64,000 nucleotides of DNA from Streptomyces sp. YIM 121038 (GCF_006088715.1 NZ_CP030771.1:1736001-1800000), one strand, 5' to 3'. Counted from the stretch's first letter, positions 1 through 7,987 are shown. Program-made: numbers and translations. Notes: a model not told the origin generated them from the letters alone.

Positions 1-757
1 ACGGCGACACGTGGCGCTCGGCGGCGGCCTTGGACACCGCCTGCGCGAGCGCGTCGGGCAGCCTGCGCACCAGGCTGGCCCCGGTGTGCGAGGACACCGC
101 GGGGCGCGGCCGGTCGGTGGGCAGCTCGGCGGGGGTGGAGCCCTCGCACTCGGCGCGCCAGAACTCTCCCTGCCCGGTGCCGCGCGGCGAGTCGAGGAGG
201 GTGCGCTCCCGGCCCACGAACTCGTCGTAGTCGTGGGTGATGGGCTGCCAGTCGGGGGCGCGTCCGGCGATCTCCGCCTCGTAGGCGGCGAACAGGTCGC
301 GCCACAGCAGCCACTGCGAGATGGCGTCGGTCGCGATGTGGTGCGTGACGACGACCAGCAGCGCGTCCGTGCGGCGCAGCAGCAGCGTGGCCCGCACCGC
401 CCCCTCGTCCTGGAGCCTGAACGGCGCGCGCACCTCGGCGTTGACGCGGCGGCGCAGCTCCTCCTCGGTGGCGTCCGGCACCTCGACGACCGCGATCTGC
501 GCGGCCTCCTCCGGGGCGTCGACGACGCGCCGGGGCCGGCCCGCGACCTCGGTGTAGCGCGAGCGCAGCATCGGGTGCCGGGCGAGCAGGGCCCGCCAGG
601 CCCGGTCCAGGGCCGCCAGGTCGGGGGCGGGCGTGATCCGCCCGCCGCCCGCGAGGTTGTAGGTGGTGGACTCGGGGTGCAGCGTGTGCAGCAGCCACAG
701 CCCCTCCTGCCCCACCGACAGGGGCAGCGTCCCGGCCAAGGGGTCGGTGCGGTCCAT
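1..757 (-). CDS. Nonribosomal peptide synthetase, condensation domain (partial, runs off left edge)
   Basis: Only about 252 N-terminal residues are inside the window. They read as a condensation domain: LPLSVGQEGLW resembles core motif C1 and the catalytic HHxxxD is present as THHIATDA (His139-His140, Asp144), with DA in place of the usual DG. The ATG lies 3 bases after the ACP stop, so translation is probably coupled. A condensation domain at the very start of a synthetase, directly behind a free ACP, fits a starter domain that moves an acyl group from that ACP onto the first amino acid; that role is inferred. The remaining domains are outside the window, so the peptide cannot be predicted. 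Confidence 0.85.
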   Translation of the reverse strand, partial: MDRTDPLAGTLPLSVGQEGLWLLHTLHPESTTYNLAGGGRITPAPDLAALDRAWRALLARHPMLRSRYTEVAGRPRRVVDAPEEAAQIAVVEVPDATEEELRRRVNAEVRAPFRLQDEGAVRATLLLRRTDALLVVVTHHIATDAISQWLLWRDLFAAYEAEIAGRAPDWQPITHDYDEFVGRERTLLDSPRGTGQGEFWRAECEGSTPAELPTDRPRPAVSSHTGASLVRRLPDALAQAVSKAAAERHVSP

Positions 758-760
758 GCG

Positions 761-1006
761 TCAGACCCCTGCCTTGGCCTCGACGAGGAAGTCGACGACG
801 TCGCGCACGCGCAGCAGGGTCGCCACGGTGTCGTCGGGCACCGAGAGCTGGTAGGTCTTCTCTACGGCGGCGAGCAGGTCGACGCGGGTGAGCGAGTCCA
901 TGCCGAGCTCTTCGAAGCTGGACTCGGCGGTGACCTCGCCGTCCAGGTCGAAGGCGGTGTCCTGAACGAGGCGGACGACGTCGGCGGTGAGTGCGTCTCT
1001 GGCCAT
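761..1006 (-). CDS. Free-standing acyl carrier protein
   Basis: 81-residue acyl carrier protein with the phosphopantetheine attachment motif GMDSLT (Ser38) and the usual acidic four-helix pattern. It carries growing or finished acyl groups as thioesters. The start is the ATG preceded by AAAGAGGT. It lies between the KAS III gene (68-base gap) and the condensation domain (3-base gap), which suggests it is the donor that loads the acyl starter onto the synthetase. Fatty-acid AcpP is the alternative, but housekeeping acpP normally sits beside fabD/fabF, which are absent here. Confidence 0.9.
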   Translation of the reverse strand: MARDALTADVVRLVQDTAFDLDGEVTAESSFEELGMDSLTRVDLLAAVEKTYQLSVPDDTVATLLRVRDVVDFLVEAKAGV

Positions 1007-1074
1007 GGTGACCTCTTTCTCCGTGCGGTTGGGGACGTGACTGGTTGCGATGGGTGGTGCGGTGCGGACGCCGG

Positions 1075-2055
1075 TTACGGCATGCGCACGATCTGGCCCG
1101 CGTAGGTGAGCCCGGCGCCGAAGCCGAGCAGCAGCACGATGTCGCCGGGGGTGCTGCGGCCGCTGTCGTAGAGGCTGCTGAGGGCCAGCGGTACGGACGC
1201 GGCCGAGGTGTTGCCGGTGACGACGACGTCGTTGACGACGCGCTCCGGCGGCAGCCCCAGCTCGTGGGTGAGGGTCCTGATGATGCGGTTGTTGGCCTGG
1301 TGGGGCACGAACCAGTCGACGTCGTCGATGGTGATGCCCGCGGCCGCGCAGGCGCGGTGGGCGACGTCCGGCATGGTGGCCGTCGACCACTTGTAGACCA
1401 GCGGCCCGTTCATCTGGACGTACTCGCGGCCGTCGGCCTTCTCCGTGATGCCGAGCACCTTGTGCCGGGCGCCGTCGCTGCCCCACACGGCGGGTCCGAC
1501 GCCCACCTCGGTGGAGCGGGAGACGACGGCGGCACCGGCCCCGTCACCGAAGATGACGAAGGTGTCCGGGTCCTGGGGGTCGATCCAGTCGCTGGTGCGT
1601 TCGGCGCCGACGACCAGGACGGTCCGGGCCTCGCCGAGCCGTACCGCGTTGGACGCCATCGCCAGGGAGTAGGTGAAGCCCGCGCAGACCGCGTTCAGGT
1701 CGTACGCGCCGGAGTTGGGCAGGCCGATGCGGCTGGCCACCTCCGGGGCGATGCCGGGCATGCGGCGCTTGCGGGTCGCGGTCGCGACGATGGTGAGGTC
1801 CACCTCGGCGGGGTCGACGTCGGCGTGTACGAGCGCCTTCTCGCCGGCCGCCACGGACATGGCGACCAGGCCCTCGCCCTCGCCCGCGTGGTGGCGGGTC
1901 TTGATGCCCGTGCGCTGCTCGATCCACTCGGGGGAAACCGTCGTCAGCGGCGCCAGGTCCTCGTTGGTGAGCTGCCGGGCGGGCCGGTAGGCGGCGATGC
2001 CCGTGATGCGCGAGCCGTAGGTGCGCTCGTCTTGCAACAGGTCTGCCAGGGGCAT
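1075..2055 (-). CDS. 3-oxoacyl-ACP synthase III (FabH-like)
   Basis: 326 residues, the usual KAS III length. The catalytic triad is visible: Cys124 in NAVCAGF, His252 in VPHQANN and Asn282 in TGNTS. KAS III condenses an acyl-CoA primer with malonyl-ACP, starting an acyl chain. The frame stays open for 35 more codons upstream, but the ATG at 2055 has a GAGGAAG ribosome site and matches the family N-terminus. Its neighbours are two hydroxylases, a thioesterase and a ketoreductase in one minus-strand operon. I infer that it makes the acyl starter of a peptide product rather than membrane fatty acids; it could also act as an acyltransferase. Confidence 0.88.
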   Translation of the reverse strand: MPLADLLQDERTYGSRITGIAAYRPARQLTNEDLAPLTTVSPEWIEQRTGIKTRHHAGEGEGLVAMSVAAGEKALVHADVDPAEVDLTIVATATRKRRMPGIAPEVASRIGLPNSGAYDLNAVCAGFTYSLAMASNAVRLGEARTVLVVGAERTSDWIDPQDPDTFVIFGDGAGAAVVSRSTEVGVGPAVWGSDGARHKVLGITEKADGREYVQMNGPLVYKWSTATMPDVAHRACAAAGITIDDVDWFVPHQANNRIIRTLTHELGLPPERVVNDVVVTGNTSAASVPLALSSLYDSGRSTPGDIVLLLGFGAGLTYAGQIVRMP

Positions 2056-2098
2056 GTCTTCCTCGACTTCTCTGAAATGTCCTCGGCGCTCGGGGCGC

Positions 2099-3073
2099 TC
2101 AGGTGTCCGAAGGCTCGGCCATGGCGACGGCGATGCGCCGGGGGCCGGTGAAGGGCTCACGCGCGTGCGCGGTGAGCATGTTGTCGACGATCAGCACGTC
2201 GTCGCGCTGCCAGTCGAAGCGGACCGTCGCGGCCCGGTAGGCGGCGCGCAGCTGGTCGGTGACGGCGTCGGGGATCGCGCCGCCGTCGCCGTAGTAGGTG
2301 TGGGTCGGCAGGTCCGGGTCGTCGAAGATGGCCCGCAGCCCCGCGCTCACGTCCTTGGCGAGGGTGGTGAGGTTGAAGAACGTGGCGTGGTTGAACCACA
2401 CCTGCTCGCCGGTCACGGGGTGGCGGTGCACGGCGTGCCGCACCGCGGTGGTGCGCAGGCCGCCGCCGGGCCGCCACTCGGCGGTGATGTCGCGCTCCGC
2501 GCAGTACGCCGTGACGGCCGCCCTGTCGGTGGTGTTGAAGGCCTCCTGCCAGGGCACGCCGAAGCCGGGGTGGAAGTTGCGCACGACCTGCCAGCCGCGC
2601 CGCTGGAACTCCTCGCGGACCTCCGGGTCGAGGGAGCGCAGCACCTGCCGGGTGTCGGCCAGCGGGGTCGCGCCCTGCGTGGTGGGCGGCTCGACGCAGT
2701 AGAAGTACAGGGTGCGCGGCCACACCGCCTGGTAGGAGTTCTCGTTGTGCAGGAAGATCTCCTCGTCCGGCGGGTAGTCGGTCGAGGTGTACACCTGGCC
2801 CTTGATGGTGCTGCGGGGCGACGACCGCTCGGCGTAGGCCAGCGGCGGCGTGCCGGAGAAGGCGCGCACCGCCCCGTCGAACCCGTCGACGCCCGCGACG
2901 TCGAAGCCGCGCAGGAGCAGGGCACCGCGCTCGGTGAGCTGTGCGCGCAGCGCGGTCCGGCGGCTGTGGATGTAGTCCTGTACCCGGGTCCCCGGGACCT
3001 CGGGCCGGTGCAGCCCGGGCAGGGTGCCGGCGCCGGCCCAGCCCGCGGGCACCTCTTCGACCTGGTGGCTCAT
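2099..3073 (-). CDS. TauD/SyrP-like Fe(II)/2-oxoglutarate dioxygenase, copy 1
   Basis: 324 residues of the TauD/TfdA fold. Iron ligands are readable as HxE (His109, Glu111 in LHNEN) and His303 in TAHAREPF, with the 2-oxoglutarate-binding Arg at about 312-313 (GPRRIAVAM). SyrP-like members hydroxylate the beta carbon of amino acids, often aspartate or asparagine, while tethered to a peptide synthetase. It is clearly paralogous to the next gene: both have YTSTxYPP, HNExSY and VWP. The gap to that gene is 38 bases. The substrate is unknown; a biosynthetic hydroxylase is more likely than a taurine enzyme given the operon. Confidence 0.85.
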   Translation of the reverse strand: MSHQVEEVPAGWAGAGTLPGLHRPEVPGTRVQDYIHSRRTALRAQLTERGALLLRGFDVAGVDGFDGAVRAFSGTPPLAYAERSSPRSTIKGQVYTSTDYPPDEEIFLHNENSYQAVWPRTLYFYCVEPPTTQGATPLADTRQVLRSLDPEVREEFQRRGWQVVRNFHPGFGVPWQEAFNTTDRAAVTAYCAERDITAEWRPGGGLRTTAVRHAVHRHPVTGEQVWFNHATFFNLTTLAKDVSAGLRAIFDDPDLPTHTYYGDGGAIPDAVTDQLRAAYRAATVRFDWQRDDVLIVDNMLTAHAREPFTGPRRIAVAMAEPSDT

Positions 3074-3111
3074 GGCTGTCTCGCTCTCTCGCTCTCCGCG
3101 GCCCGGCGCCG

Positions 3112-4047
3112 TCAGTCCGACATGGCGACGAGGACGCGCCGGTCACCGGTGAACGGGCGGCGGCCGTGCGCCAGCAGGACGTTGTCGATGAGCAGCAGGT
3201 CGCCCTGGTACCAGTCGACGTCGACGGCGGCTTCGAGGCCGCGGTCGCGGATCTGGGTGACGTACTCGCCCGGGATGCGGCCGCCGTCGGCGAAGGTGAC
3301 CATCTGGGGCAGCTGGTCCTCGGGCAGGATCGCGGCGAGCTCGGCGGCCGTCTCGTCGCCGAGCCCCGCCGGGTGCCACTGGTCGGCCTGGTTGAACCAC
3401 ACCTCGGCGCCGGTGACCGGGTGCCGGGTGGTGGCGGGCCGCACGGACTCCACGCGCAGGGAGCCGTCGCGCTGCCACTCCCATTCGGCGCCCGAGCCCT
3501 TCAGGAAGTCCTCGACGGCGCCGCGCTCGTCGGTCTCGAAGGTGTCCTGCCAGCTCTTGCCGAGGCCGTAGCCGTCGTGCAGGTTCTGGATGTAGCGCAC
3601 GCCGCCCGCGAAGGCCTCGCGCACCTCCGGGTCGAGGGCCGCCAGCCACCGGGCGGCGTCCAGGACGGGGGTGGCGCCGCCGCCGCCGGGCTGGATCGCG
3701 CAGTAGAAGGCGAGCCGGGCGGGCCACACGTGCGCGTAGCTCATCTCGTTGTGCATGGAGATGGTGAACTCGGGCGGGTACTCGGTGGACGTGTAGACGT
3801 TGCCGCCGACCTTGGTGCGCGGCGAGTTGCCGTGCACGTAGGCGAGGCGGTGCGGCAGCAGCCGGTCGAGGACCTGGTCGAGTTCGTCCGTGCCGACCTT
3901 GAACCCCCGGAACACCAGGGCCCGTTCGCGCACGAGGGCGGCGTCGAGGCCGCCGTCGAGCTCGTCGATGCGGGTGAGCAGCTCGTCGGCGCCGCCGCCG
4001 GCGGCGGCCCGCACCTCGTGCGGGGCCCAGGTCTGGGATCGCGTCAT
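3112..4047 (-). CDS. TauD/SyrP-like Fe(II)/2-oxoglutarate dioxygenase, copy 2
   Basis: 311 residues, paralogue of the neighbouring dioxygenase. Ligands read as His99 and Glu101 in MHNEMSY and His294 in LAHGRRPF, with Arg at 303-304. The start ATG overlaps the thioesterase stop (ATGA), so the two are co-translated. Two related hydroxylases in one peptide-synthetase operon suggest either two hydroxylation sites or two stereochemistries, as known for the paired enzymes of kutzneride biosynthesis; the comparison is by analogy only. Confidence 0.85.
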   Translation of the reverse strand: MTRSQTWAPHEVRAAAGGGADELLTRIDELDGGLDAALVRERALVFRGFKVGTDELDQVLDRLLPHRLAYVHGNSPRTKVGGNVYTSTEYPPEFTISMHNEMSYAHVWPARLAFYCAIQPGGGGATPVLDAARWLAALDPEVREAFAGGVRYIQNLHDGYGLGKSWQDTFETDERGAVEDFLKGSGAEWEWQRDGSLRVESVRPATTRHPVTGAEVWFNQADQWHPAGLGDETAAELAAILPEDQLPQMVTFADGGRIPGEYVTQIRDRGLEAAVDVDWYQGDLLLIDNVLLAHGRRPFTGDRRVLVAMSD

Positions 4048-4838
4048 GTCGCTGTCGTTCCTCTCGCGGTTGCCACCGGGGCGGGCGCGAGCCGCTCGGC
4101 GATGTCCGAGGTCAGCTCCGCCTCCCTGGGGGCGAGGTAGAAGTGGTCTCCTGAGAACGCCCGGAGCGCGAAGTCACCGGTGGTGAACCCCTCCCAGGCG
4201 CGCACCCGGTCGCCCGGGCACCCCGGGTCGCGGTCGCCCAGGTAGGCGGTGATGGGCGCGCGCAGCGGGGCGGCCCCGGCGGCGGGCGCGTACGTCTCGA
4301 CGAGCCGGTAGTCGCTGCGCAGCACCGGCAGCAGCAGCTCGCGCAGCTCGGGCTCGGCGAACGGGTCGACGCCGCCGAGCGTGCCGAGGCGGCGCACGGC
4401 GGCGAGCAGGACCTCGTCGGCCGCGCGGTGCAGCGTGGTGCGCCCGCCGTGCCCCGGGGCGGCCCGCGCGGACACCATGAGGTGGACGGGGGCGGGGCCC
4501 GCGCCCGCTTCGAGGCGCCGCGCGACCTCGTAGGCGACGCTCGCGCCCATGCTGTGCCCGAACAGGGCGAGCGGCACGTCGTCGTACCCGGCGAGGGCGC
4601 CGGTGATCCGGTCGGCGAGTTCGGTCATGGACTCCACGCACGGCTCGTCGAGCCGCTCCTGGCGCCCCGGGTAGCGCACGGCGACGACCTCGACGGTGGT
4701 GGGCAGGCGGTGCCGCCAGCCGTCGAAGAGCCGTGCGGTGCCGCCCGCGTGCGGGAAGCAGACCAGGCGCAGGCGCGGCGTCCGCGGCGGCCCGGGTGCG
4801 CGGTGGAACCACAGGCCCGGATCGTCGGGCGCGGTCAC
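4044..4838 (-). CDS. Type II thioesterase
   Basis: 264-residue alpha/beta hydrolase of the type II thioesterase family (GrsT/RifR-like): FPHAGG oxyanion region at 28-33, nucleophile Ser96 in GHSMG, Asp in LGDRDPG and His in SGDHFYL near the C-terminus. Such enzymes remove stalled or wrong acyl groups from carrier proteins. The GTG start overlaps the fabG stop (GTGA) and its own stop overlaps the hydroxylase start, so it is locked inside the biosynthetic operon. Confidence 0.9.
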   Translation of the reverse strand: MTAPDDPGLWFHRAPGPPRTPRLRLVCFPHAGGTARLFDGWRHRLPTTVEVVAVRYPGRQERLDEPCVESMTELADRITGALAGYDDVPLALFGHSMGASVAYEVARRLEAGAGPAPVHLMVSARAAPGHGGRTTLHRAADEVLLAAVRRLGTLGGVDPFAEPELRELLLPVLRSDYRLVETYAPAAGAAPLRAPITAYLGDRDPGCPGDRVRAWEGFTTGDFALRAFSGDHFYLAPREAELTSDIAERLAPAPVATARGTTAT

Positions 4839-5623
4839 AGGGCCATGCCTCCGTCGATGCGCAGCACCTGCCCGGTGACGTACGACGCCTCGTCGGACAC
4901 CAAGTACGAGACGAGCGAGGCGACTTCCTCGGCGCGGCCGAAGCGGCGCAGCGGGATGGCGGTGAGGGCGCCCTGCACCGCCTTGTCGGGGAGGCCCGCG
5001 ACCATGTCGGTGTCGATGAAGCCGGGCGCCACCACGTTGGCGCGCACTCCGTAGCGGCCCGCCTCCTTGGCGAGCGACAGGGTCAGGCCGATGATCCCGG
5101 CCTTGGAGGCGGCGTAGTTGGCCTGTCCCGAGTTGCCCGCGACGCCCGACACCGACGAGAGCGTGACGATGGATCCGCCGCGCCGCCCCATCAGGGGCCG
5201 CACCACGGACCGCAGCAGGTGGTAGGTGCCGTCGAGGTTGGTGCGGACGACCCCGTCCCACTCGTCGTCGGTCATGAGGCCGAGCGGCCGGTCCCGGGTG
5301 ATGCCCGCGGAGGCCACCACGGCGTGCAGCGGCCCCAGTTCCCCCTCGGTCTCGGCGACGAGCTCGCGCACCGCCGCCCCGTCGGCGACGTCGACCTGCC
5401 GGGTCAGGGCGCGGCGGCCCGCGGCCTCGACCTCCTTGGCCACGACGTCGGCCGCCGCCTGGTCCGAGCGGTAGCACAGCGCAACGTCGAAGCCGTCCCG
5501 TGCGAGCCGGGTCGCCACCGCGCGGCCGATGCCCCGGGAGCCCCCGGTCACCAGCGCGACGCGTGCTTCCCGGCCCTTGCCCTGCTGCCCGGCCTGACGC
5601 CCGGCCCCCTGGTCCGACTCCAC
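4835..5623 (-). CDS. 3-oxoacyl-ACP reductase (FabG-like SDR)
   Basis: 262-residue short-chain dehydrogenase: NADP-binding TGGSRGIG, NAG-equivalent ASAGI, catalytic Ser (SSVSG), YAASK and C-terminal IDGGMAL, all as in FabG. It would reduce 3-oxoacyl-ACP made by the KAS III. First gene of the minus-strand operon; GTG start behind GAGGGGGG. The N-terminus has about 20 extra Gln/Gly-rich residues. An 18-bp palindrome lies just upstream (5635-5652). Confidence 0.88.
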   Translation of the reverse strand: MESDQGAGRQAGQQGKGREARVALVTGGSRGIGRAVATRLARDGFDVALCYRSDQAAADVVAKEVEAAGRRALTRQVDVADGAAVRELVAETEGELGPLHAVVASAGITRDRPLGLMTDDEWDGVVRTNLDGTYHLLRSVVRPLMGRRGGSIVTLSSVSGVAGNSGQANYAASKAGIIGLTLSLAKEAGRYGVRANVVAPGFIDTDMVAGLPDKAVQGALTAIPLRRFGRAEEVASLVSYLVSDEASYVTGQVLRIDGGMAL

Positions 5624-5634
5624 GTGAAGCCCCC

Positions 5635-5652
5635 CTCATTCGTTCGAATGAG
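5635..5652. promoter_or_regulatory. Palindrome upstream of fabG operon
   Basis: Perfect inverted repeat CTCATTCG-TT-CGAATGAG, 12 bases before the fabG start codon and inside its leader, between fabG and the divergent PPTase. It may be an operator or an mRNA hairpin. The flanking 5672-5694 is AT-rich for this genome and repeats CTATA..GTGACC twice, a plausible promoter zone. Confidence 0.5.
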
Positions 5653-5746
5653 TCGAGCGTCGGTTCGGTCGCTATATGTGACCTATACGGTGACCAGCCC
5701 GGCGCGGACGGGCCGTGCGGCCCTGTCGGGGGCGCGGGCCCCCCGG

Positions 5747-5752
5747 TAGAGT
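5747..5752 (+). promoter_or_regulatory. Leaderless -10 element of PPTase gene
   Basis: TAGAGT, 8 bases before the GTG at 5761; no ribosome site is present, so the transcript probably begins at or next to the start codon. Confidence 0.5.
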
Positions 5753-5760
5753 GATCCGCC

Positions 5761-6471
5761 GTGAACTCACCTTCGAACGCGGCGGCCGAGGCCTCCGGCG
5801 GAACCCGCATACTGAGCGCGCTCCTGGCCGGGCTGCCCGTCGCCGTCTGCGAGACGCGCGAGGACCCGGCCGACGCGGTCCTGTACCCCGAAGAGGCCGT
5901 GCACGTGGCGAAGGCCGTGGACAAGCGGCGGCGGGAGTTCACCACCGCGCGGCACTGCGCCCGTACCGCCCTCGCCCGCATCGGCGTGCCGCCCGGGCCC
6001 ATTCCGCGCGGCGAGAAGGGCGAGCCGATCTGGCCGGACGGCGTGGTCGGCACCATGACGCACTGCGCGGGCTACCGCGCGGCGGTCGTCGCCGAAGCCG
6101 CCGCCGTGACCTCGCTCGGCATCGACGCGGAGCCCGCCGAGCGGCTCTCGGACCCGGGCGTGCTCGACCTGGTCAGCGACGAGGCGGAGCGTGCCGCGCT
6201 CGCCGCGCTCGCCGCCGAGCAGCCGTCCGTGCCCTGGGACCGGCTCCTGTTCAGCGCCAAGGAGTCCGTCTACAAGACGTGGTTCCCGCTGGCCCGGCGC
6301 TGGCTCGGCTTCGAGGACGCGCACCTGACCATCCGCGCCGACGGCACCTTCTCCGCCAAGATCCTGATCGAGGGCCCGCTGGTCGCGGGCTCGGAGCTGA
6401 CCGGGCTCGACGGCCTGTGGACCATGCGGGACGGGGTCATCGCGACGGCCATCGTGCTGCGCCCGGAGTGA
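5761..6471 (+). CDS. 4'-phosphopantetheinyl transferase (Sfp/EntD type)
   Basis: 236 residues, normal for the EntD/Sfp family. Family motifs are seen in order: GTMTHCAGYRA, the Mg-binding GIDAEP and FSAKESVYKTWFP. It transfers phosphopantetheine from CoA to a serine of carrier proteins, so it could activate the ACP and the synthetase encoded by the divergent operon. GTG start. It is the outermost gene with an obvious biosynthetic role and may mark the cluster edge, although such genes also occur alone. Confidence 0.92.
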   Translation: MNSPSNAAAEASGGTRILSALLAGLPVAVCETREDPADAVLYPEEAVHVAKAVDKRRREFTTARHCARTALARIGVPPGPIPRGEKGEPIWPDGVVGTMTHCAGYRAAVVAEAAAVTSLGIDAEPAERLSDPGVLDLVSDEAERAALAALAAEQPSVPWDRLLFSAKESVYKTWFPLARRWLGFEDAHLTIRADGTFSAKILIEGPLVAGSELTGLDGLWTMRDGVIATAIVLRPE

Positions 6472-6492
6472 GCCGCGCGCCGGGCGGCCGGG

Positions 6493-7239
6493 TCACGGCC
6501 GTTCGTCCCCCGCCCGCCCTTCGTCCCCCGCCCGCCCGGCGAGGCTCGCCCAGAACATCCCCTCGTACTCCTGGAGCAGCCGACCCTGCCGCAGTGCCGT
6601 CCCGGGGGTGACGCCGCCCCTGGCCACCCCTTCCTCCAGCGCGGCCAGGGCCTCGCGGTCGAGGTCGGGGGCCGGCGCGGCGAAGAAGTCGAAGAACGCG
6701 CAGGCCTCGTCGGAGAAGCCGTAGCGCGTGCGCAGCGCGGCCGCGAGCGTCGCGCAGTAGCCGCCCCACGCGGCGAAGTTGGCGGTCAGGGCGAGCACCA
6801 CGTCGGCCGGTTCGCCGTTGAGGGCCAGCCAGGCCACGTACGCGGGGTAGGCCTGGCAGCCCGCCCTCGGTACGTACGCGCGCTCCTGCTCCGCGCTCAC
6901 CCGGCAGGCGGCGAGCAGCGGGCCGAGCCGGTCGGCCGCGAGGCGTTCGCCCTCGGCGAGGGAGGAGAAGAACGCGGCGCCCGCGGGCAGCCCCGCCCGC
7001 GCCGAGCGGTCCGCCAGGTACAGGAAGGCACGGCGGTCGGCCGGGATGACCCGGCACTGCTCCAGGGCGAGCGCGGCCACGGCGCCCCGCGCCGCCGTGC
7101 CGTCGGCGACGAGCGGCACGAACGGGTTGGCGTCCGGCGCGGGCCGGAGTTCCGCCGCCGCGCGGGCCAGCAGGTCCCGCGCCGTGAACTGCGGCCGCCC
7201 GCCGGGCGGCTCACTCGGCCCCGGGGTCGTCGACGTCAT
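6493..7239 (-). CDS. TenA/heme-oxygenase-fold protein
   Basis: 248 residues, all-helical, resembling the TenA / PqqC-like family often annotated as TenA transcriptional regulators in Streptomyces (YPAYVAWLA, NFAAWGGYC, C-terminal YEGMFWASL). TenA enzymes hydrolyse aminopyrimidines in thiamine salvage, but many actinobacterial members have no known substrate. The ATG at 7239 is preferred over a GTG three codons upstream because GGAAGG has proper spacing to it. Convergent with the PPTase; the last residues repeat GRAGDE. Function uncertain. Confidence 0.7.
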   Translation of the reverse strand: MTSTTPGPSEPPGGRPQFTARDLLARAAAELRPAPDANPFVPLVADGTAARGAVAALALEQCRVIPADRRAFLYLADRSARAGLPAGAAFFSSLAEGERLAADRLGPLLAACRVSAEQERAYVPRAGCQAYPAYVAWLALNGEPADVVLALTANFAAWGGYCATLAAALRTRYGFSDEACAFFDFFAAPAPDLDREALAALEEGVARGGVTPGTALRQGRLLQEYEGMFWASLAGRAGDEGRAGDERP

Positions 7240-7261
7240 CGGGGGCACCCCTTCCGTGGTG

Positions 7262-7384
7262 GTACGTCCACTGCGTGCGCGTGCGCGCGTCCGCCGACCA
7301 GGTCGGCGTACGTCCCTCGCGTACGTCTCTCACGTACGTCCCTCGCGTACATCTCTCATGTACATCCCTCGGGTACGTCCTCCC
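7262..7384. repeat. 13-bp tandem repeat array upstream of terB
   Basis: Six head-to-tail units beginning at 7308, 7321, 7334, 7347, 7360 and 7373, of the type GTACGTCCCTCGC, with an isolated related unit GTACGTCCACTGC at 7262. Units alternate CCCTCG and TCTCA, giving a 26-bp higher order. The array lies between the divergent TenA-like and terB genes. Confidence 0.8.
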
Positions 7385-7417
7385 CCATCCTTGCGGAACT
7401 TTCCCGCCCTGGTGTTA

Positions 7418-7439
7418 GTTTCTACATCGTTGTAGAAAC
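7418..7439. promoter_or_regulatory. BlaI-type operator in front of terB
   Basis: Perfect palindrome GTTTCTACA-N4-TGTAGAAAC. It contains the TACA/TGTA core known from BlaI/MecI operators and overlaps a possible -10 (TAGTTT, 7416-7421; TTGCGG at 7391 could be the -35). The same core recurs at 9591-9606, next to a BlaI-family gene. Confidence 0.7.
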
Positions 7440-7502
7440 GAGCGTGCCGCGTCGGCGCCGTCCGACGCCCGCTCACGAGCACCAACCCGATGGAGACTTT
7501 CC

Positions 7503-7958
7503 ATGGCCCTGTGGGACCGCTTCAAGGAATCCGCCTCGACGATGCAGGCCCAGCTGCTCGCGAAGAAGAACGACCTCAAGAGCGGCTCCTTCCGCGACGC
7601 GAGCATGGCGATGTGCGCCCTGGTCGCGGCCGCCGACGGCACCGTCGACCAGGCCGAGCGCCAGCGCGTGGCCCAGCTCATCGCGTCGAACGACGTGCTC
7701 CAGAACTTCCCGGCGGACGACCTGCGCCGCCGCTTCGACGAGTACGTGAACAAGCTCACGACCGACTTCGACTTCGGCAAGGTCAGCGTGTTGCAGGAGG
7801 TCGCCAAGGCCAAGAAGAAGCCCGCCGAGGCCCGTGCCGTGGTGCAGATCGGCATCGTCATCGGCGGCGCCGACGGCGACTTCGACAAGGACGAACAGGC
7901 CGTCGTGCGCGAGGCGTGCTACGCCCTCGACCTGCCGCCGCACGAGTTCGACCTCTGA
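7503..7958 (+). CDS. TerB-family tellurite-resistance/stress protein
   Basis: 151 residues reading as TerB: MALWDRFKESA start, AMCALVAAADGTVDQAE and a second acidic repeat VIGGADGDFDKDEQ. TerB is a soluble acidic helical protein of the ter stress system; its biochemical activity is unclear, with metal binding reported. ATG behind TGGAG. A perfect BlaI-type palindrome sits about 65 bases upstream, suggesting control by the BlaI/M56 pair encoded downstream in the opposite direction. Confidence 0.9.
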   Translation: MALWDRFKESASTMQAQLLAKKNDLKSGSFRDASMAMCALVAAADGTVDQAERQRVAQLIASNDVLQNFPADDLRRRFDEYVNKLTTDFDFGKVSVLQEVAKAKKKPAEARAVVQIGIVIGGADGDFDKDEQAVVREACYALDLPPHEFDL

Positions 7959-7987
7959 CGGACGCCCCCCGGGGCACCGATGACACC

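Noticed and set aside
1075..5623. KAS III / ACP / FabG as the housekeeping fatty-acid cluster.
   Set aside because: No fabD or fabF beside them, while two SyrP-like hydroxylases, a type II thioesterase, a condensation domain and a PPTase are.
11..5754. Long plus-strand open frames opposite the biosynthetic operon (for example 11-1105, 2021-3571, 4733-5749).
   Set aside because: They are Arg/Gly/Val-rich shadows of well-characterised minus-strand genes, without motifs or ribosome sites, as expected in high-GC DNA.
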